Source of the DNA: Gracilaria domingensis
Taxonomy: Eukaryota > Rhodophyta > Florideophyceae > Gracilariales > Gracilariaceae
DNA length: 61,313 nucleotides
Reading direction: 5' to 3'
Assembly (NCBI GenBank): GCA_022539475.1
Contig: VCMS01000259.1
Location: forward strand, 1 to 61,313
Shown here: positions 41,763 to 53,598 of the stretch, in pieces
How the letters are laid out: the number at the start of each line of letters is the position of its first letter
How positions within the stretch are numbered: position 1 is the first letter of the stretch
Program-made: the position numbers and the translations under genes
Notes under the pieces: model-generated
The model's input: only the letters and a program-made list of their open reading frames with translations
What the model was told of the DNA's origin: nothing
The model's database searches: none

Positions 41763-44041
41763 CGTAGAAGATCAATCAGGGAAGAGGCTGCAAAATACGG
41801 ATTGTTGCAAGCTAGTTATGTTCATGATGGTTTTGTTTGGTTTGAATTTGAACAATGTAGAGACCGTAGACCTGATGACGCAGAAGGGAAGGAATTGCGT
41901 TGGTACTTCTTGGTAGGACTTCTTGGTAGTAAGTTGTAGGCCCTAGTTGATTGCAGAACTTTCTTGAGAAAGAACAATGCTCTGGTCTCTTTATGTGTAT
42001 GCTCCGGGGTTTTCTGTCAACTTTGGTCTCTGATCAGAATAGATCTGCTGATGGGAGAGCAGATCTAAGCTTGCTACGTTGCCCACGTGGAGGGCAAAAC
42101 CGGCAGCGAAATGTTTTTGGACTACAGGTTAGAACGCCCCTGAGGGGCGAGGTGAAACAGTCCCATCTCACCCGTGCAGAGTGAGCGCGTCCCGGGAAGA
42201 GCGGGAAATGGCAAAAGTTTCACATAATTGGGCAAAATACAGTCTTGGGCCAATCATTAATTGTAAATTTTATTAAACGTTTTGTACTCTGCGGCATTCC
42301 TGCATGGGAAATGCGGGAAATGCCGAAACTAAGAAGAATTTAAAAATAAAATATATCTTGTAAAGCATACATATAAATGAAGCGTTTAAATTCATTTCGA
42401 GTAAGCCTTTTTGTGTATGTAAGTTACAACAGTTCAGAAAGAAGCATTGTTGTGAGGAAAAATCAAGAGCTGCACAATACACAAAAGACCTCAGAAGAAG
42501 ACCTACCGCGACAATTCCCTTAGAAGTATTATAATGATAACTACGAAGTTATCACATGATAGCATCAGAGTTATCATGCTAAGTCGTAATGATGACTTTG
42601 ATAACATCACAGTTCTGGGGCCCGAGCTTCATGCTTAGAAGTATGGTCAGTCTAATATATCTAACATACTTGCCATATCGTATTTCTTTCTTGAATGCAG
42701 CAGTTTTACCTCTGAGAATAAACTAAATTGAAAGCACACAAGTTACAAAGTAGACCTTTTTGCAGTTTTTCTTCGAAGTTAGCGAGGTGAGACTTTAAAT
42801 ATCTTTTACTCCGCATTGTCATTTTGTTACATTTCACGTACAAACCACTCTCATAGACAAATTCTAGCCTAAAGTTAGGGTCTCAATCGGAACTTCGTTC
42901 GTTTTCTTTAGTCTCAAGAAGTTGACATTAGTCATCAATGATAACATAAGACACATCACGATGTGTTGTGTGATGTGTTGAAGAACAGTACAAGATTCTC
43001 AAGGTTTGTGAAGTATATACTTTTGGTAAATAAGGCGGCACCGATAGGGTTACGTGCTGGTGTTATGCTTCTCACGTGAGAAAACTTTACGAAAGTTTTA
43101 CCTACCATACATTATGTCTTTCTACTATTTAACTTGTCCGTTAGGTTTTTATTCTCTTACAAAGCGTGGATTCTATGAACGTTGCCTTACGCGTTTGTTC
43201 GTTTACAATTTTCCGGCATTTCCATGCAGTTACGCACAGAAATTACAGTAATACGGTGTGTCCATCCCAGATGTGCGCGTACATCTCGGTACATGTCGGG
43301 GAATCTCAAAATGTCGATATCACTCCCTCAACAGAAGTAGAACCTCTGTTTCATCGAGCGTTGGCGCTTAGAAATAATGTGAGAGGCGTACTCTGCTGAC
43401 ACGTAGGATTTGTAAGTGGACTATTTCGTTATGATTCCAAGAACAAAGCAGGTTTGCAAAAGTACGCAGTACTCAACACCGTTATATAGCCACAAAATCG
43501 CTATATAACGCATGTAAGTACGGCGTATTTTTAGTGATAACATTAAGTCTTTGAAGTCAATTTAGGGAACTCCACTAATTCTATACTGCTAGCACACATC
43601 TACAAATCTATCCATATGTGAGTGAAAAAATTTTTTATTTGACAAAAACGGAGCAAACTGATAATGCATCCTCCGGCATAACAACACTTTCCCGTTGATG
43701 TATGCCGATTTAGCCAGCTTGAAGGGCAACGTTCGTTTACTTCGTCAATAAGACCTTGTGTACTGTGAGGAGTTTATACCCTCCTACGCATACAACTGTA
43801 GGTGTGCTGTGGTTTTGTAATTAAAGTTGATCATAAATGTCTGACAGTGCATTTTTGCTTCATTTACTATATCCCGCTCTTCCCCGCCGTCATGTACGCA
43901 TAACCCTCTTTCCAGAGGAATCGGCGGTGCAACTCACCCGCCAGGACCACACCATCACCCAGCGGGACTGTCTCACCCGAATCAAGACAGTAATTGGGCA
44001 CAATTCTCCCTTAGTTCGAACTTGCTCCTCTCACGGAGAAA
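41763..44041. other. AT-rich intergenic region
   Basis: 2.3 kb without a gene I can support. A small plus frame at 41751-41939 starts divergently from the transposase; it is unassigned. Hairpins occur: GATAACT/AGTTATC near 42536 and CGTTATATAGC/GCTATATAACG at 43480-43510. A GC-rich island with CGCCCCTGAGGGGCG lies near 42136. Confidence 0.4.
43480..43510. repeat. 11-bp perfect inverted repeat
   Basis: Arms CGTTATATAGC and GCTATATAACG separated by nine bases. Confidence 0.6.
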
Positions 44042-44583
44042 ATGTCAACTTTACCCAACGCCTCCTCCTCACCCAGTCGAAGGCGTTCTATCTCTGCTCT
44101 AGATACGTTCCAATCGTCCCCTTTATGCACAGATCAAGACGCCCAAAGCTATGGAAACTTGAACAACCAAACTAAACTGTGCTCAGTTACACAAACTCCG
44201 GAGAAGTACGCAACGCAACTCTCTCTCTCCGTTCCTGTTCATAAATTGATCTCACCCACTTTTAGTGAAACAAATCCAAACCAATTTCATCAAGGCCATC
44301 AACTTTTGCTGGCCTCTAAGGATCTGCTTTCAGACTTCAACGAATCTAACAAATCGCAGAGCAACGATGATATTTCATTCGTACCTTCAAAATAAGACAA
44401 GCTTTCCAATTCAGACACTGTTTCAGAGACATGCTCTTTTATATCAGAACTCAAATCACGTATATCCGACGATGAATTGCGACTGCTACGAATAGAGAGT
44501 TTAGTTAGTCAAAGAGCATTTGACCACAGAGGTACTGATGAGAATACCTTTGATGCACAGCAAGTAGCCGCTGGCGATATTTA
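44042..44583 (+). pseudogene. Ser/Thr-rich protein with in-frame TAA
   Basis: Starts at ATG 44042 (context GAAAATGTC). The first 117 codons are Ser/Pro/Asn/Gln-rich, beginning with a basic SPSRRRS patch. A TAA at 44393-44395 interrupts. The same frame continues as a coherent acidic, helical segment (SETCSFISELKSRISDDEL, LRLLRIESLV) to a TAG at 44583. It ends 13 bases before the solo LTR. No family recognised. It could be the disordered N-terminal part of the transposase-like gene downstream, separated from it by the LTR insertion, but the frames do not prove this. Confidence 0.35.
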
Positions 44584-44596
44584 GTCTTCCCTTTTC

Positions 44597-45450
44597 TGTA
44601 GAGCAAAACGCCCTCTGTGGGGATGCACCTTAGTGCTTTTCATATAGGGTTGATACGTTACCGGCTTCGCCACCCCATTTATGAGAAGGCATTGTGGCGA
44701 TTGCCCATTTTTTGGGATATGCGTGGGAAGGGTAGTATTTCTGCACACGTGTCCCAAGTTGGCCCGATAGCGGGTGCGCCGTGGCAAGCCTGCCACGGTT
44801 GCACACCTGTAGTGTATTGGCCGGCATCGCCGGATAGTTAGATATTTTAATTGATATTTTCAAGTGCCCTATATAGGTGGCGGCACTTGCCGCCACTGTA
44901 CGGGAAGTAAACCTCAAGGAGGCTTCTGGCTTTGACTTTCTTGCCACTTGTGAACGGTCTTCGTCACTAATCGGGCAAGCCCCCGCAATTCCGGGCTAGT
45001 CATCCGACCTCTACCACTGAGGAGTTCTAGACCGTCGTCACGGCACCTTTTGTTGTTTCTTTGTTATTATTTCCGTCATACGGCTCTCGTTTCTCTGCCC
45101 TGTTATACAGGTTTTTGCCCAATAGTCTCTGGACTTATTCCCGTTTATCACGAGTCAGTGCTCCGCAGTGCGGCTCGTTTGCTGATCCTCTGTTGCTCCC
45201 TACCGCTAGGCTGGATATCTCCACTCGCTGTGGCTCGCCAGAACAACCGGATACCTACGCCGATTCTTCCCCTTCGCCTCTGACTGTACGTTCAGATCGG
45301 GGCCACCCGGACTTACACCCGGCATCGCGCTGGCCCTATCAGAGGGTTCTACTGCTGCGTCTACCCCTATAGAGAGCAGGTTTCGAACACCCTGTCGGTG
45401 CGCTTTCCGCGACGCGGCCCTTGTTTGCCCACTCGTGGGATTGCACCAAA
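44597..45450 (+). repeat. Solo LTR, old, family of chromovirus 1
   Basis: 854 bp from TGTAGAGCAAAACGCC to GGGATTGCACCAAA, in the orientation opposite to chromovirus 1, aligned with its LTR along the whole length but with many substitutions and indels. The paired segments (GTGGCAAGCCTGCCAC, GGCGGCACTTGCCGCC, CCGGCATCGCCGG) are kept. No internal element sequence is next to it and no target duplication is clear. Confidence 0.85.
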
Positions 45451-45750
45451 TCCTTCACTTAAGTTGGTTTCCTCAAATTAAACTAAATAATTAAAATAAG
45501 TAGTGCCATATATGGCAGAGTAATACACGTGTTGCACTTGCGCACACCCGCCTTGGCAGCCACTAATTTTAATAACCAATCCAATTTTCTCTGTGACAGA
45601 GCCAATCCATACACGCGTACACGCGATCCACTGCCACAACCAGTTACCAATTCATCATCCCCATCGGGTGCCACCATTCCATATGGCGTCAGAATGCTAC
45701 CTAAATTCATAACCTTGCTGTAGAGGCAACTCGGAAAGCCGAGGTGTTAT
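45451..45750. other. Non-coding spacer
   Basis: 300 bp between the solo LTR and the next gene; nothing recognised. Confidence 0.3.
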
Positions 45751-47051
45751 GAAACGGAACACGTCACAAGCGCGAAATCGCGATTGCTCTACAGGAATGT
45801 CAAGTTTGCGCAGTAGAAATCAAGACTTTGACTACTCTGAACACGATTGAAGAAGCCCGAAAGCGGAAGCAAAAGTTTTCAGCGATAACTATGATCAAAG
45901 ATATTGGGCGAAACGAAGATTCTTTGAAGCAATTCCATGAGCTTGTACCAACCACGGAGCACCGAGTCCAGTGCCTGCATCATGCTCTTACCTTGAACCT
46001 GAAGTCAGTTATGTTTTTTCAGGCAAAGGGCAGTAACTGCGGGATTGGAGAAGTCATTTATATCTCGATTTTGGACTTTCACGAGTGCTTGAAGAATATT
46101 TACGGATTTACTATTTCTGCGTCGCATGTTCATGGTTTTGACTGGGTTGGAAAGGGCTCGGACTTTATTCCAAAGGACTAGGATGATTTGCTACAAACAT
46201 CACATGCTTCGGGTCTACATTCTTTTGCGTCATACTATTCTCTAAGTGACGCATACCGTAGTCTCGTTCGAAGGTCTGGAACTCTCCCCCCAGCCCCTAT
46301 GATTTTTCCAACAGCGTTCGTTTATTGGAACTACTTAAAAGACGGAGTGGATGAGTTTAGTCGTGCAATTACCAGCTTTCGCTACACCAACGCAGCAGAA
46401 AATATAATTATCAGCATCATTGGGGGTCTTTTGTGCGCTCAAGTTAGTAATGCTGCAGTTCTGCATCGTCTTTCGAAGGCGAAAAGGAAAGGAAAGCTAC
46501 CAGACAGGTTTAAAGACAAAGTCGGACATGGATACCTCCAGATAAGAAAAAACGTTTCAACCTGTGCTTCGTTTTCTGACCTTGCGAGGCAATTGGCAAA
46601 AGAATACTGTGTTATTGCGGCAGCGTCTTGAACAGCTAGTCTAACATGCGCAAGTACAAATGAGAATTTGATATATGACCTACTGCTTATTATCGAACGT
46701 ACCATTGCACCTCTATACCGCAGAAATGTAGTAGAAACGTTTAATCGAGATGAAGACAGAAGGCGAAGATTGGAACAGAGATTGCTTCACAGGATTGTGA
46801 AGGGACAAGATACATATTGCGCGTTGTGCTCGTATAGTCACACGATCATAAAAATTGGAAAGCGGTACCGCAAAAAAGGTGGTTCAAGGCAGCGCCAGTG
46901 GTGCGTGATTTGTCGACAGGCAATTTGCTCGCAGTGCTGGGAAACTTGGCACAGTCAGACTGTTGTGATTGGCGCTCAAATTTCGGAGGAAGATCGGGAA
47001 GAGCTAGAGCTTAAAGCTAATGGTGACAACAACAGCCAGGATCACGTTTGA
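45751..47051 (+). pseudogene. Transposase-like gene with Cys-rich C-terminus, two in-frame stops
   Basis: One frame is followed from the stop at 45750 to TGA 47051, interrupted by TAG at 46179-46181 and TGA at 46629-46631. The N-terminal part has QVCAVEIKTLTTLN and HALTLNLKSVMFF. The middle has FVYWNYLKDGVDEFSRAI and RYTNAAENIIISIIGGLL, which resembles the late DDE region of IS4/piggyBac-type transposases (KDGVDxxxR). The C-terminus has CALCSYSH, CVICRQAICSQCWETWH, a cross-brace cysteine pattern like the piggyBac C-terminal cysteine-rich domain. The catalytic Asp residues cannot be assigned with certainty. Called by pattern only. Confidence 0.4.
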
Positions 47052-47577
47052 CATTTTAAAGCGTATATGTATTGACGTGGATCTTTTGATTTGTAGCGCA
47101 TTGTACTGTCGACGTCATCAAAACCTTACTACTTTAAGGCAACGGCAGTTTGAGTTGCGTCCTCGTCACTGTTTATGCCTATGACTGAGCGCGTGATGTG
47201 CCAAGGTTGGTTGTTCTTTCGTTTTTCATAATCCTAACGAGAACCCCACTAGTATAAAGGAACTACTTGTGCTCATCCACCACGTCTTATTATTTTGAAC
47301 TTACTGAGATCATAGATGATTATCTGCTCGCATCGAAAGAGTACAAGGTGTTTCTGACCAAGAAGCGTTGGCGCTCATAAACGCAAAGAGAAAAGCAATC
47401 GCTGTTCATTCCTATGCGTTTGGAAGCGAGTTCGAACAAAGAAAGAACTGTGCCTGGTTAGGGTCGTGTTTCGGGTGAGGCAGTCCCGCGGGTTTGCATA
47501 CAGTACCCCGGGTTACTTTACAAAATTATTTTACAGCTATGTTCTGTAGGAACTTGCGTTACGAAAAGGTAATATAA
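47052..47577. other. Non-coding spacer
   Basis: No gene seen. The last bases form a 25-nt near-perfect palindrome at 47567-47591 that overlaps the start of the next element. Confidence 0.3.
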
Positions 47578-48696
47578 GCCTTATATTACCTCTTCAAAAT
47601 ATAGGAGAAAGTACGCATTTTCGCAAAGTTTGAAATACATGAGCACAGTAAGCAAATTCATTGAAGTCACTCTCGTCATCACCACCGTCATCACCAACGC
47701 CGTTCAGCAGCACGCCCACGCCCCCGGCGCCTCCGTCACCCCCATCACCAGCTTCTCCGATATCACTGTTACCTCTATCCTCACCATCCGCCCTATCCCC
47801 TTCAACCACTCTAGTCCCTGCACAACCGCAATCTCCGCCATCTTCCAATTCCACGTTCGCGCCCCTTTCTCTTCCATTCTTCTTCTTCCTCCTTCAATAA
47901 ACCTAAAGCCGCCAGATGCTCCCATGCTTTCCTTTCCGTCCACCCCGCTTATTCTACGCGGTCTGCTGCCGCGACCGAGAAACCTGTAGATCCCCTCACA
48001 GCCATCCCTTTTGTCCATTATTGCGTAGCCGTCGTCGCGAAGGTCACTGATCACATGGAACTACATTAAAACAGCTAGATATAAATGTCCGAGCGATATC
48101 CCCGCTATAGTCGGTAGACTAGTCAGTTTTTTCAACACTGCATTATGCCAGAAAGCTGGTCTGCCTAATTTCTAAGAGCATAATGACAATGGCTTGTCAA
48201 TAAAGAACGTACTTACGCTGTCTGCTAGACACTGGGCTGGTGCGGTCTGTTTGTTTAAGGAACGCATTGGCGGGGTGATATTACTGAGAGCAAGCGAGGC
48301 AAGTTGCAACGGTCACCATGTGTACCGAAACATGCGGCGCATAATGGCAATAAATACATGGCAATATATATTGATAAAATGGATAGGTGCAACTCATTCT
48401 GATGCAGGGGAAATGTTAAACTCCAGGTGGCCGTTTCGGCAATGAATGTAGCATTGGAGATACGTTGGTACTCGAAAAAAGCTTATGCAGACAGCACTGC
48501 GCTTCGACCGTTATCGGATCTTTGGTGTTGAAACGGTCAGAACCAAACGTTGAAGGCCTCAGAGCACAATCTGCGCGCGCCGTTGATTGAAACAGCTCTT
48601 TCCCCAGTGGATTAACAGCGATACACTTTGGCAACTTGATGCACAGAATGTTCTCTAAAATATCTCTAAATTTAGTTTTCGGAGAGGTATTATAAG
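47578..48696. mobile_element. Probable non-autonomous TIR element, ~1.1 kb
   Basis: The left end reads GCCTTATATTACCTCTTC. The right end on minus reads GCCTTATAATACCTCTCC, 16 of 18 matching, flanked by TAA on the left and TTA on the right, the kind of 3-bp site (TWA) used by PIF/Harbinger elements. The inside has only an Asp/Gly/Glu-rich minus frame (47594-48054), so no transposase. The Harbinger-type transposase family at 40.5 kb might have moved it. Ends are inferred from one copy. Confidence 0.4.
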
Positions 48697-48699
48697 GCT

Positions 48700-48721
48700 T
48701 AAAGTGCAGCGCTGCACTTTA
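48700..48721. repeat. 22-nt perfect palindrome
   Basis: TAAAGTGCAGCGCTGCACTTTA is its own reverse complement and lies 12 bp from the 5' LTR of chromovirus 2. Confidence 0.7.
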
Positions 48722-48732
48722 GGCGTCATATT

Positions 48733-49715
48733 TGTGGAGCAAACCCGATTCTGAAGGTGTTTGACGAAGAAGCTCTTCATACATGAGCGATGCGCCCGTG
48801 CACGTGGCACTTGACATTATGAGGTGCATCCCCTATGGGAGTCTTCAACCGTTGGTTAATTTAATCTTAATTAGCACCCGTAGAGGGGCGTGGATGTGCC
48901 AAGGGCTCTGGTCGGGCGTGGACACGTAGACGTGGATGGCTAGTGCACAAGTGGAGCATTTTGGGGAATATTTTAGTTTGTCTTTATTTTCTGCACCCTG
49001 ACAGTGGAGTTGCGTACGTGTACCACCCGTACGGGTGTGCACTATTGTGATCGGTCAACCGGCCCGCACCTGGGGTACTTAGAGGTGCAGGGGCGGCTGA
49101 ACACCACATGATGGTAAAGCAACCAAGCCTCTCCTTCGAGAACTGCTACTCGGATCAGAGGGCACTTGAGACTCATTTTGAGTGTGGGCTCTAGGCGTTA
49201 CTGCCCTTGCCGGTGTACTACTCCGCCCGGAGGGTCACCTCAAGAGGTATAAGTACACGTACTACCCTTGGGACGCCTAAGGAATCTGTATATACCGTGT
49301 GGTATTGACGTCTACTATTTCTATTAATTCCTGATTGCAGGACAGATCTCCGCCCCAGTATTGGGTTGTTTCTTGCTCTTTCTCCCCGACGTCGGGCCTG
49401 TTGCGTGCGTGTGCACGGCCCGCGTCTCCTCTTTGGACGTACCTCTTTTTCTCTTTTTTCTTGGGCTACGTCTCCTTCCGAAGTGTCTGACTCACCCCTT
49501 TCCGGGTATTCCTCGTTTCTACACCGTCCTTTGCTGGTGATTCTCCTGATATTGGACTTTCTGCATTCACTTCTGTAGGTTATCCTCAGTACACTACTGG
49601 TTTTACACTCAGGTCCCCGGTGTCAACAGAGGCTCGTCCCCCGAGTTACCATCCCCTAGGAAGCAGGACTTCGGACATCCTGTGCGTGTTTCACCCGTTC
49701 TGGGTTTGCACCACA
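48733..49715 (+). repeat. 5' LTR of chromovirus 2
   Basis: 983 bp, TGTGGAGCAAACCCGAT...TTTGCACCACA. Contains CACCCGTACGGGTG and TATATA near 49288. Internal frames are not coding. Confidence 0.85.
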
Positions 49716-49717
49716 AG

Positions 49718-49735
49718 TGGTCTTCCGACTTAGAA
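49718..49735 (+). other. Primer-binding site of chromovirus 2
   Basis: Two bases after the LTR: TGGTCTTCCGACTTAGAAG, matching the site of chromovirus 1 (TGGTCTCCCGACCTAGAAT) at 16 of 19 positions. Confidence 0.7.
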
Positions 49736-49797
49736 GTCGAATCTCGGGAAGATCACCTTTTTCAGGTTGGTTCAAAAGTGAAATTACCCTCTGTGGT

Positions 49798-49861
49798 GGT
49801 TGGAAGGACCCTTATCGGGTAGATCTGACCGGTTGGAAGGACCCTTATCGGGTAGATCTGA
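49798..49861 (+). repeat. Tandem duplication, 33-bp unit, in the leader
   Basis: GGTTGGAAGGACCCTTATCG and the following 11 bases occur twice in a row. The unit contains ACCCTTATCGGGT, an imperfect palindrome. It is upstream of the likely gag start (49935). Confidence 0.8.
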
Positions 49862-49934
49862 TCGCTACTGCCCATCCCGGAAGTGTTTGGTTGTTTTTGG
49901 TAACCTCCCGGTACGTGGGACGCATATGTGCAGA

Positions 49935-52243
49935 ATGCCTCCCCCGTCACGTGGAAACTCTCGCAACAGGTCAGTTCAAGGGAGTGGTGCAGCACCTTCT
50001 GCTGTCCAGCGCTCCCGTAGGTCTGTTCCCGAGACGGGAGATATCGATCGCCATCCGAATGGTCGGAATGCACCCTCAGCCGTTTCCGTACCGCACGAGC
50101 TTTATAGAGTACCGATACCGGTCATGGAACCTCCTCCTGTGGAGCCTACACCGGTGGTGGAAACGCCCTCACAGGCAGCCCGCCCCAAAGCGCTGGACTC
50201 GGGTGAGTACACCTTATTAGACTCACGATTGAGTGTCAACATCTCCCTCGTGGATCTTCTTAAACAACAAACCGAACTTCGGAGTCGTCTCGACGATGCC
50301 CCTCTTAGGGATTACTCGGGAGATATTCGACTCCTGCGTAAGGATGTGAACTCTATTTTGGAGTGTCTTGGAGAAGCCGCTGTGTTCGCAGCGGAGTATG
50401 CTGCTTTTCTTGAAGAAGATCAGATGAGCGCCACTCGCTTACAGAGTCGTTTGGAAAATCTAGAGGCTACTATCCGTATGGATGAGGCTGCGGCCAAAGA
50501 TGACCCAATCACCTCAGAAGGCTCGCCCCACCGCTCAATGAAGCGCAAATCCCGGAAGTCTAAAAGGGAGGTTCACGCATATTCGGACTCGTCAGATTCT
50601 GACTCCTCCACCCAATCGTCGGGTAACTCGTCATCTTCTTCATCCTCGTCGGATAGTGAAGGTAGTAACCGACGTCGGTCTCGAGCAACGCGCTCTAAAG
50701 CGACCTTTGTCACCCAGGGATCCATTCGCTCCCGTGCTAAGCGAAAGAGACATAAGGGACTCAGGGAGTTAAAACCGTCGAATCCGTTGTACCGGAAACT
50801 GCTTTCATACCGTTATTATCGGTTACAGAACGCCTGAGGCGAACGCAATGCCCATGGCACGAGGCGAATGAAGGATTACATCCGCCGAATGCTGATTACT
50901 CTACAGAAGAAAGAGTTCAGTGGTGACGACCCAAATTGTGGTGTTGGATTTCCTTGCACGCTTCGTTCAGGAAGCGGACATACTCTGCATGAGTGAAGCA
51001 CAGGCGTATGTGGCCCTCCCATATTTCCTAAAGGGGATGGCAGAAGACGAGTTTCACTCCGTGCGTGGATCAGCAAGAGCCTCTGAAGGCGGTGTCACGT
51101 GTTGGCCCGAAGCCGTTCATTACCTATTGAGGTCGTATGCCAGTGGCAATGCGATCCCAGACGCTATTCTGGCCCTACGGGCGACAAAGCAGAATTCGGG
51201 GGAAACAGAAACGAGTTATTCAACGCGCTTGAACAAAGCGTTTCACCGTTGCGGTATTGTTTACTCCTCAGCTGAGAGGTGCACAATGTTTGTGGAAGGA
51301 TTGGAACCCGCCATCCGGGCACTAGTATCCCGTTATCGGGAGCAGAACAAGGAAGATCTCCTACTTGGAACTGGTTCACTACGCCCAGACTGAGGGAGAT
51401 ACTTTCCGAGCGACACGGAAGCCAACACACAGGCCCACGAAGGCCCTCCTGGCTGAAGGATCTGACTCATCTCTCTCCCTGTTACAGAATAACCGTCCAC
51501 CTGTGGATTACGATCAGGTCCAGTTTGCAGCCAATCCTATCTCCGTAGGAACTTCGGGGCTACCCTCAACCACTACAGAGGAAACAATGGACACAGACCC
51601 TGTGGGGTACATGGGGAACTCTAAGGTTCCTGCGCCATCACTGGCCTATGCCACCAACCACACTCGGTTTGCACGCCCAGGCTGGCGGGATACTCGACCT
51701 CAACGACCGGCGGCGTTGCGTTCGCTGGGCAGATCGGTGTCGCTGATATGTCACGTGTGTTATCAACACGGGCATATTTCACCTCAGTGCTCGTTTCCCT
51801 TGAGGGAGATGCCGAAAGTAATCGTACAGTACAAGTCTTTGACCCTGGAAAAACGGGAACGTGTGCCATCTGCCTCATATGAGGATGCCAAAGCCAAGTA
51901 TGGACGGCAACAGCAGCCTCAACCTGCAGCAGGCGCACTCCCCATTCATGGGTTAAAGGACCCGACACTGGCGAAGGGGGTTTCTTTGAAGCCCCGAGGT
52001 GGGAATGAACCGCAACCAGCGGTCGAGCCTGCCCCGAAAAACTATATTTGGGAGTCTCCCCTACGAGAGCGGCGTCTTCTGAGTCGAAGCAGAAGACGTC
52101 TGAGGCGTCACCGCTTCGCTCCCCGGCAATTCGAATCCTATCCAGGAGAGTTGCTGATACAGATGCTGACTCGAAACTCCTTGGAGTGTTGCATCGACCG
52201 TGGATTCTCTCCCGCAATTTGCGAAACCCGAACCGGGTCATGA
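49935..52243 (+). pseudogene. Chromovirus 2 gag, broken
   Basis: The likely start is ATG 49935 (MPPPSRGNSRNRS, parallel to MSSRRRSGAP in element 1). A coiled-coil region and a Ser/Asp acidic block precede LRELKPSNPLYRKLLSYRYY. A TGA at 50835 interrupts, a frame change follows near 50930 (then VVLDFLARFVQEADIL, GVTCWPEAVHYLLRSY, STRLNKAFHRCG) and another near 51370 (then LVHYAQTEGD). One zinc knuckle CHVCYQHGHISPQC remains. Near the end, at 52036, the gag frame reads CCG AAA AAC TAT, the same heptamer as element 1. Confidence 0.85.
52036..52042 (+). promoter_or_regulatory. Candidate -1 ribosomal frameshift site, gag/pol of element 2
   Basis: GAAAAAC in the same register as in element 1, with pol in the -1 frame (GAA AAA CTA). 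About 30 nt downstream is a 9-bp stem, CGTCTTCTG/CAGAAGACG, with an 8-nt loop. Confidence 0.55.
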
Positions 52244-53598
52244 TAATGGCTAAGCGGAACTACAAAGTAAACGCCGACTTAAGCTTATCAAAGTAGTACA
52301 TGGTACGTCAATTATCCGTCTTGGATGCAGGGGCTGCGCCCAATCTGATTCACACCGCGTTGATACCGCCCGCACTTCGGGAACGCATTCGCTACGATCC
52401 AAACGTGGATATCGCCGACGCGAATAACCGCCCGATACGCACAGTGGGGCACCTATCTCTCGTGGTGAGACTTGGAACTTACTTGGTGCAGTTGGATTTC
52501 GTTGTCTGCAAGGCACTTGCAGCACCCGTTATTCTGGGTTGTGATTTTTGTGATCGCTTCGTGGAAGCAATACGCCCCAGGGCCCGAACCGTAGAAATGG
52601 TTGGTGCCTCGTCTGTTCCGATAGTGCGGAAGACATTGCAGAACGCTTCGCGTAAGCGTGTCCCCTTGCCTGTCGCTCAAGAAGCGCTGACACCGAAACC
52701 GGTCTCAACGAAACTCAGAATCGCTCAATTCGTTCGGATACCATCGGAATCCCAAGTATGGGTACCTGTCTCTTCTAAACAGGTAGGGTTGCACATTGTG
52801 CAACCCCTGTCTACTCTCTTTGCCGAGAAACAACTTGCGGGTGCTAACGGAATCGTTACTATCAATCCAGATGAACCCTTTAAGGTGCTAATCGCCAACT
52901 TTGGCCATTCGAACCAATGGCTGGTGAAGAACCAAATTATCGGGTCCATCTTACCTCACTCTACCGCCATCGTGCCAACGAAGATACCTGTATCGGAGGT
53001 GCTTGGCTTGACTGACCCTAAGGAGGGGGAGGAAGCCGCTGATGTTTCTCATTTGTCGAAGAGAGGCGACTCCACGAACCCTGACAATTTATCGGGTGTT
53101 ACTAATCCGATCCCGTCAGAGGTGAAGGCCACACCACCTGGATCTGAATTGACGGATCCTGTTAAGGAGCTGGAAAACTTGGACTTGTCTCATGTCCCGG
53201 AATCTCATTGAGAAAAATTGCGCCACATGTTGCGTGAATTCTCTCCCATGTGGGGTGGCTCCTTGGGGACCATCGGGATCACGGAACATCGAATTGATCT
53301 ACTACCGAACACGCGGCCGATTGCACAACACCCTTATAGGGCTGGGCCGAAAGCTCGTGAGGAGGAACAATCTCAAGTCGAGAAAATGCTGCGCGCAGGA
53401 GTCATTGAGCCTGCTCAGTCGTCATGGACGTCATCTGTAGTGCTTGTACCTAAACCCGACGGGTCATGGAGGCTCTGCATCGACTACCGTCGATTGAACA
53501 CCGTCACAATGAAGGACGTTTATCCAATTCCACGAATGGATGAATACATTGACTCACTTGGGAGTGCAAAGGTCTTTACGACCCTCGATGTCAACTGA
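52043..53598 (+). pseudogene. Chromovirus 2 pol: protease and start of reverse transcriptase
   Basis: In one frame from the slip site. Stops: TAG 52294 (element 1 has Gln), TGA 53209 (Arg), TGA 53596 (Trp). The protease motif is LSVLDAGAAPN, so the catalytic DTG is DAG at 52324-52332. RT begins with SWRLCIDYRRLNTV and FTTLDVN. The protease change removes the conserved Thr of the active-site loop and probably lowers or ends activity, although it may be only decay. Confidence 0.85.

Noticed and set aside
36490..53598. Stop-codon reassignment (TGA as Trp)
   Set aside because: TGA also stands at Arg positions and TAA/TAG at Gln positions, and intact frames in element 1 use all stops normally.
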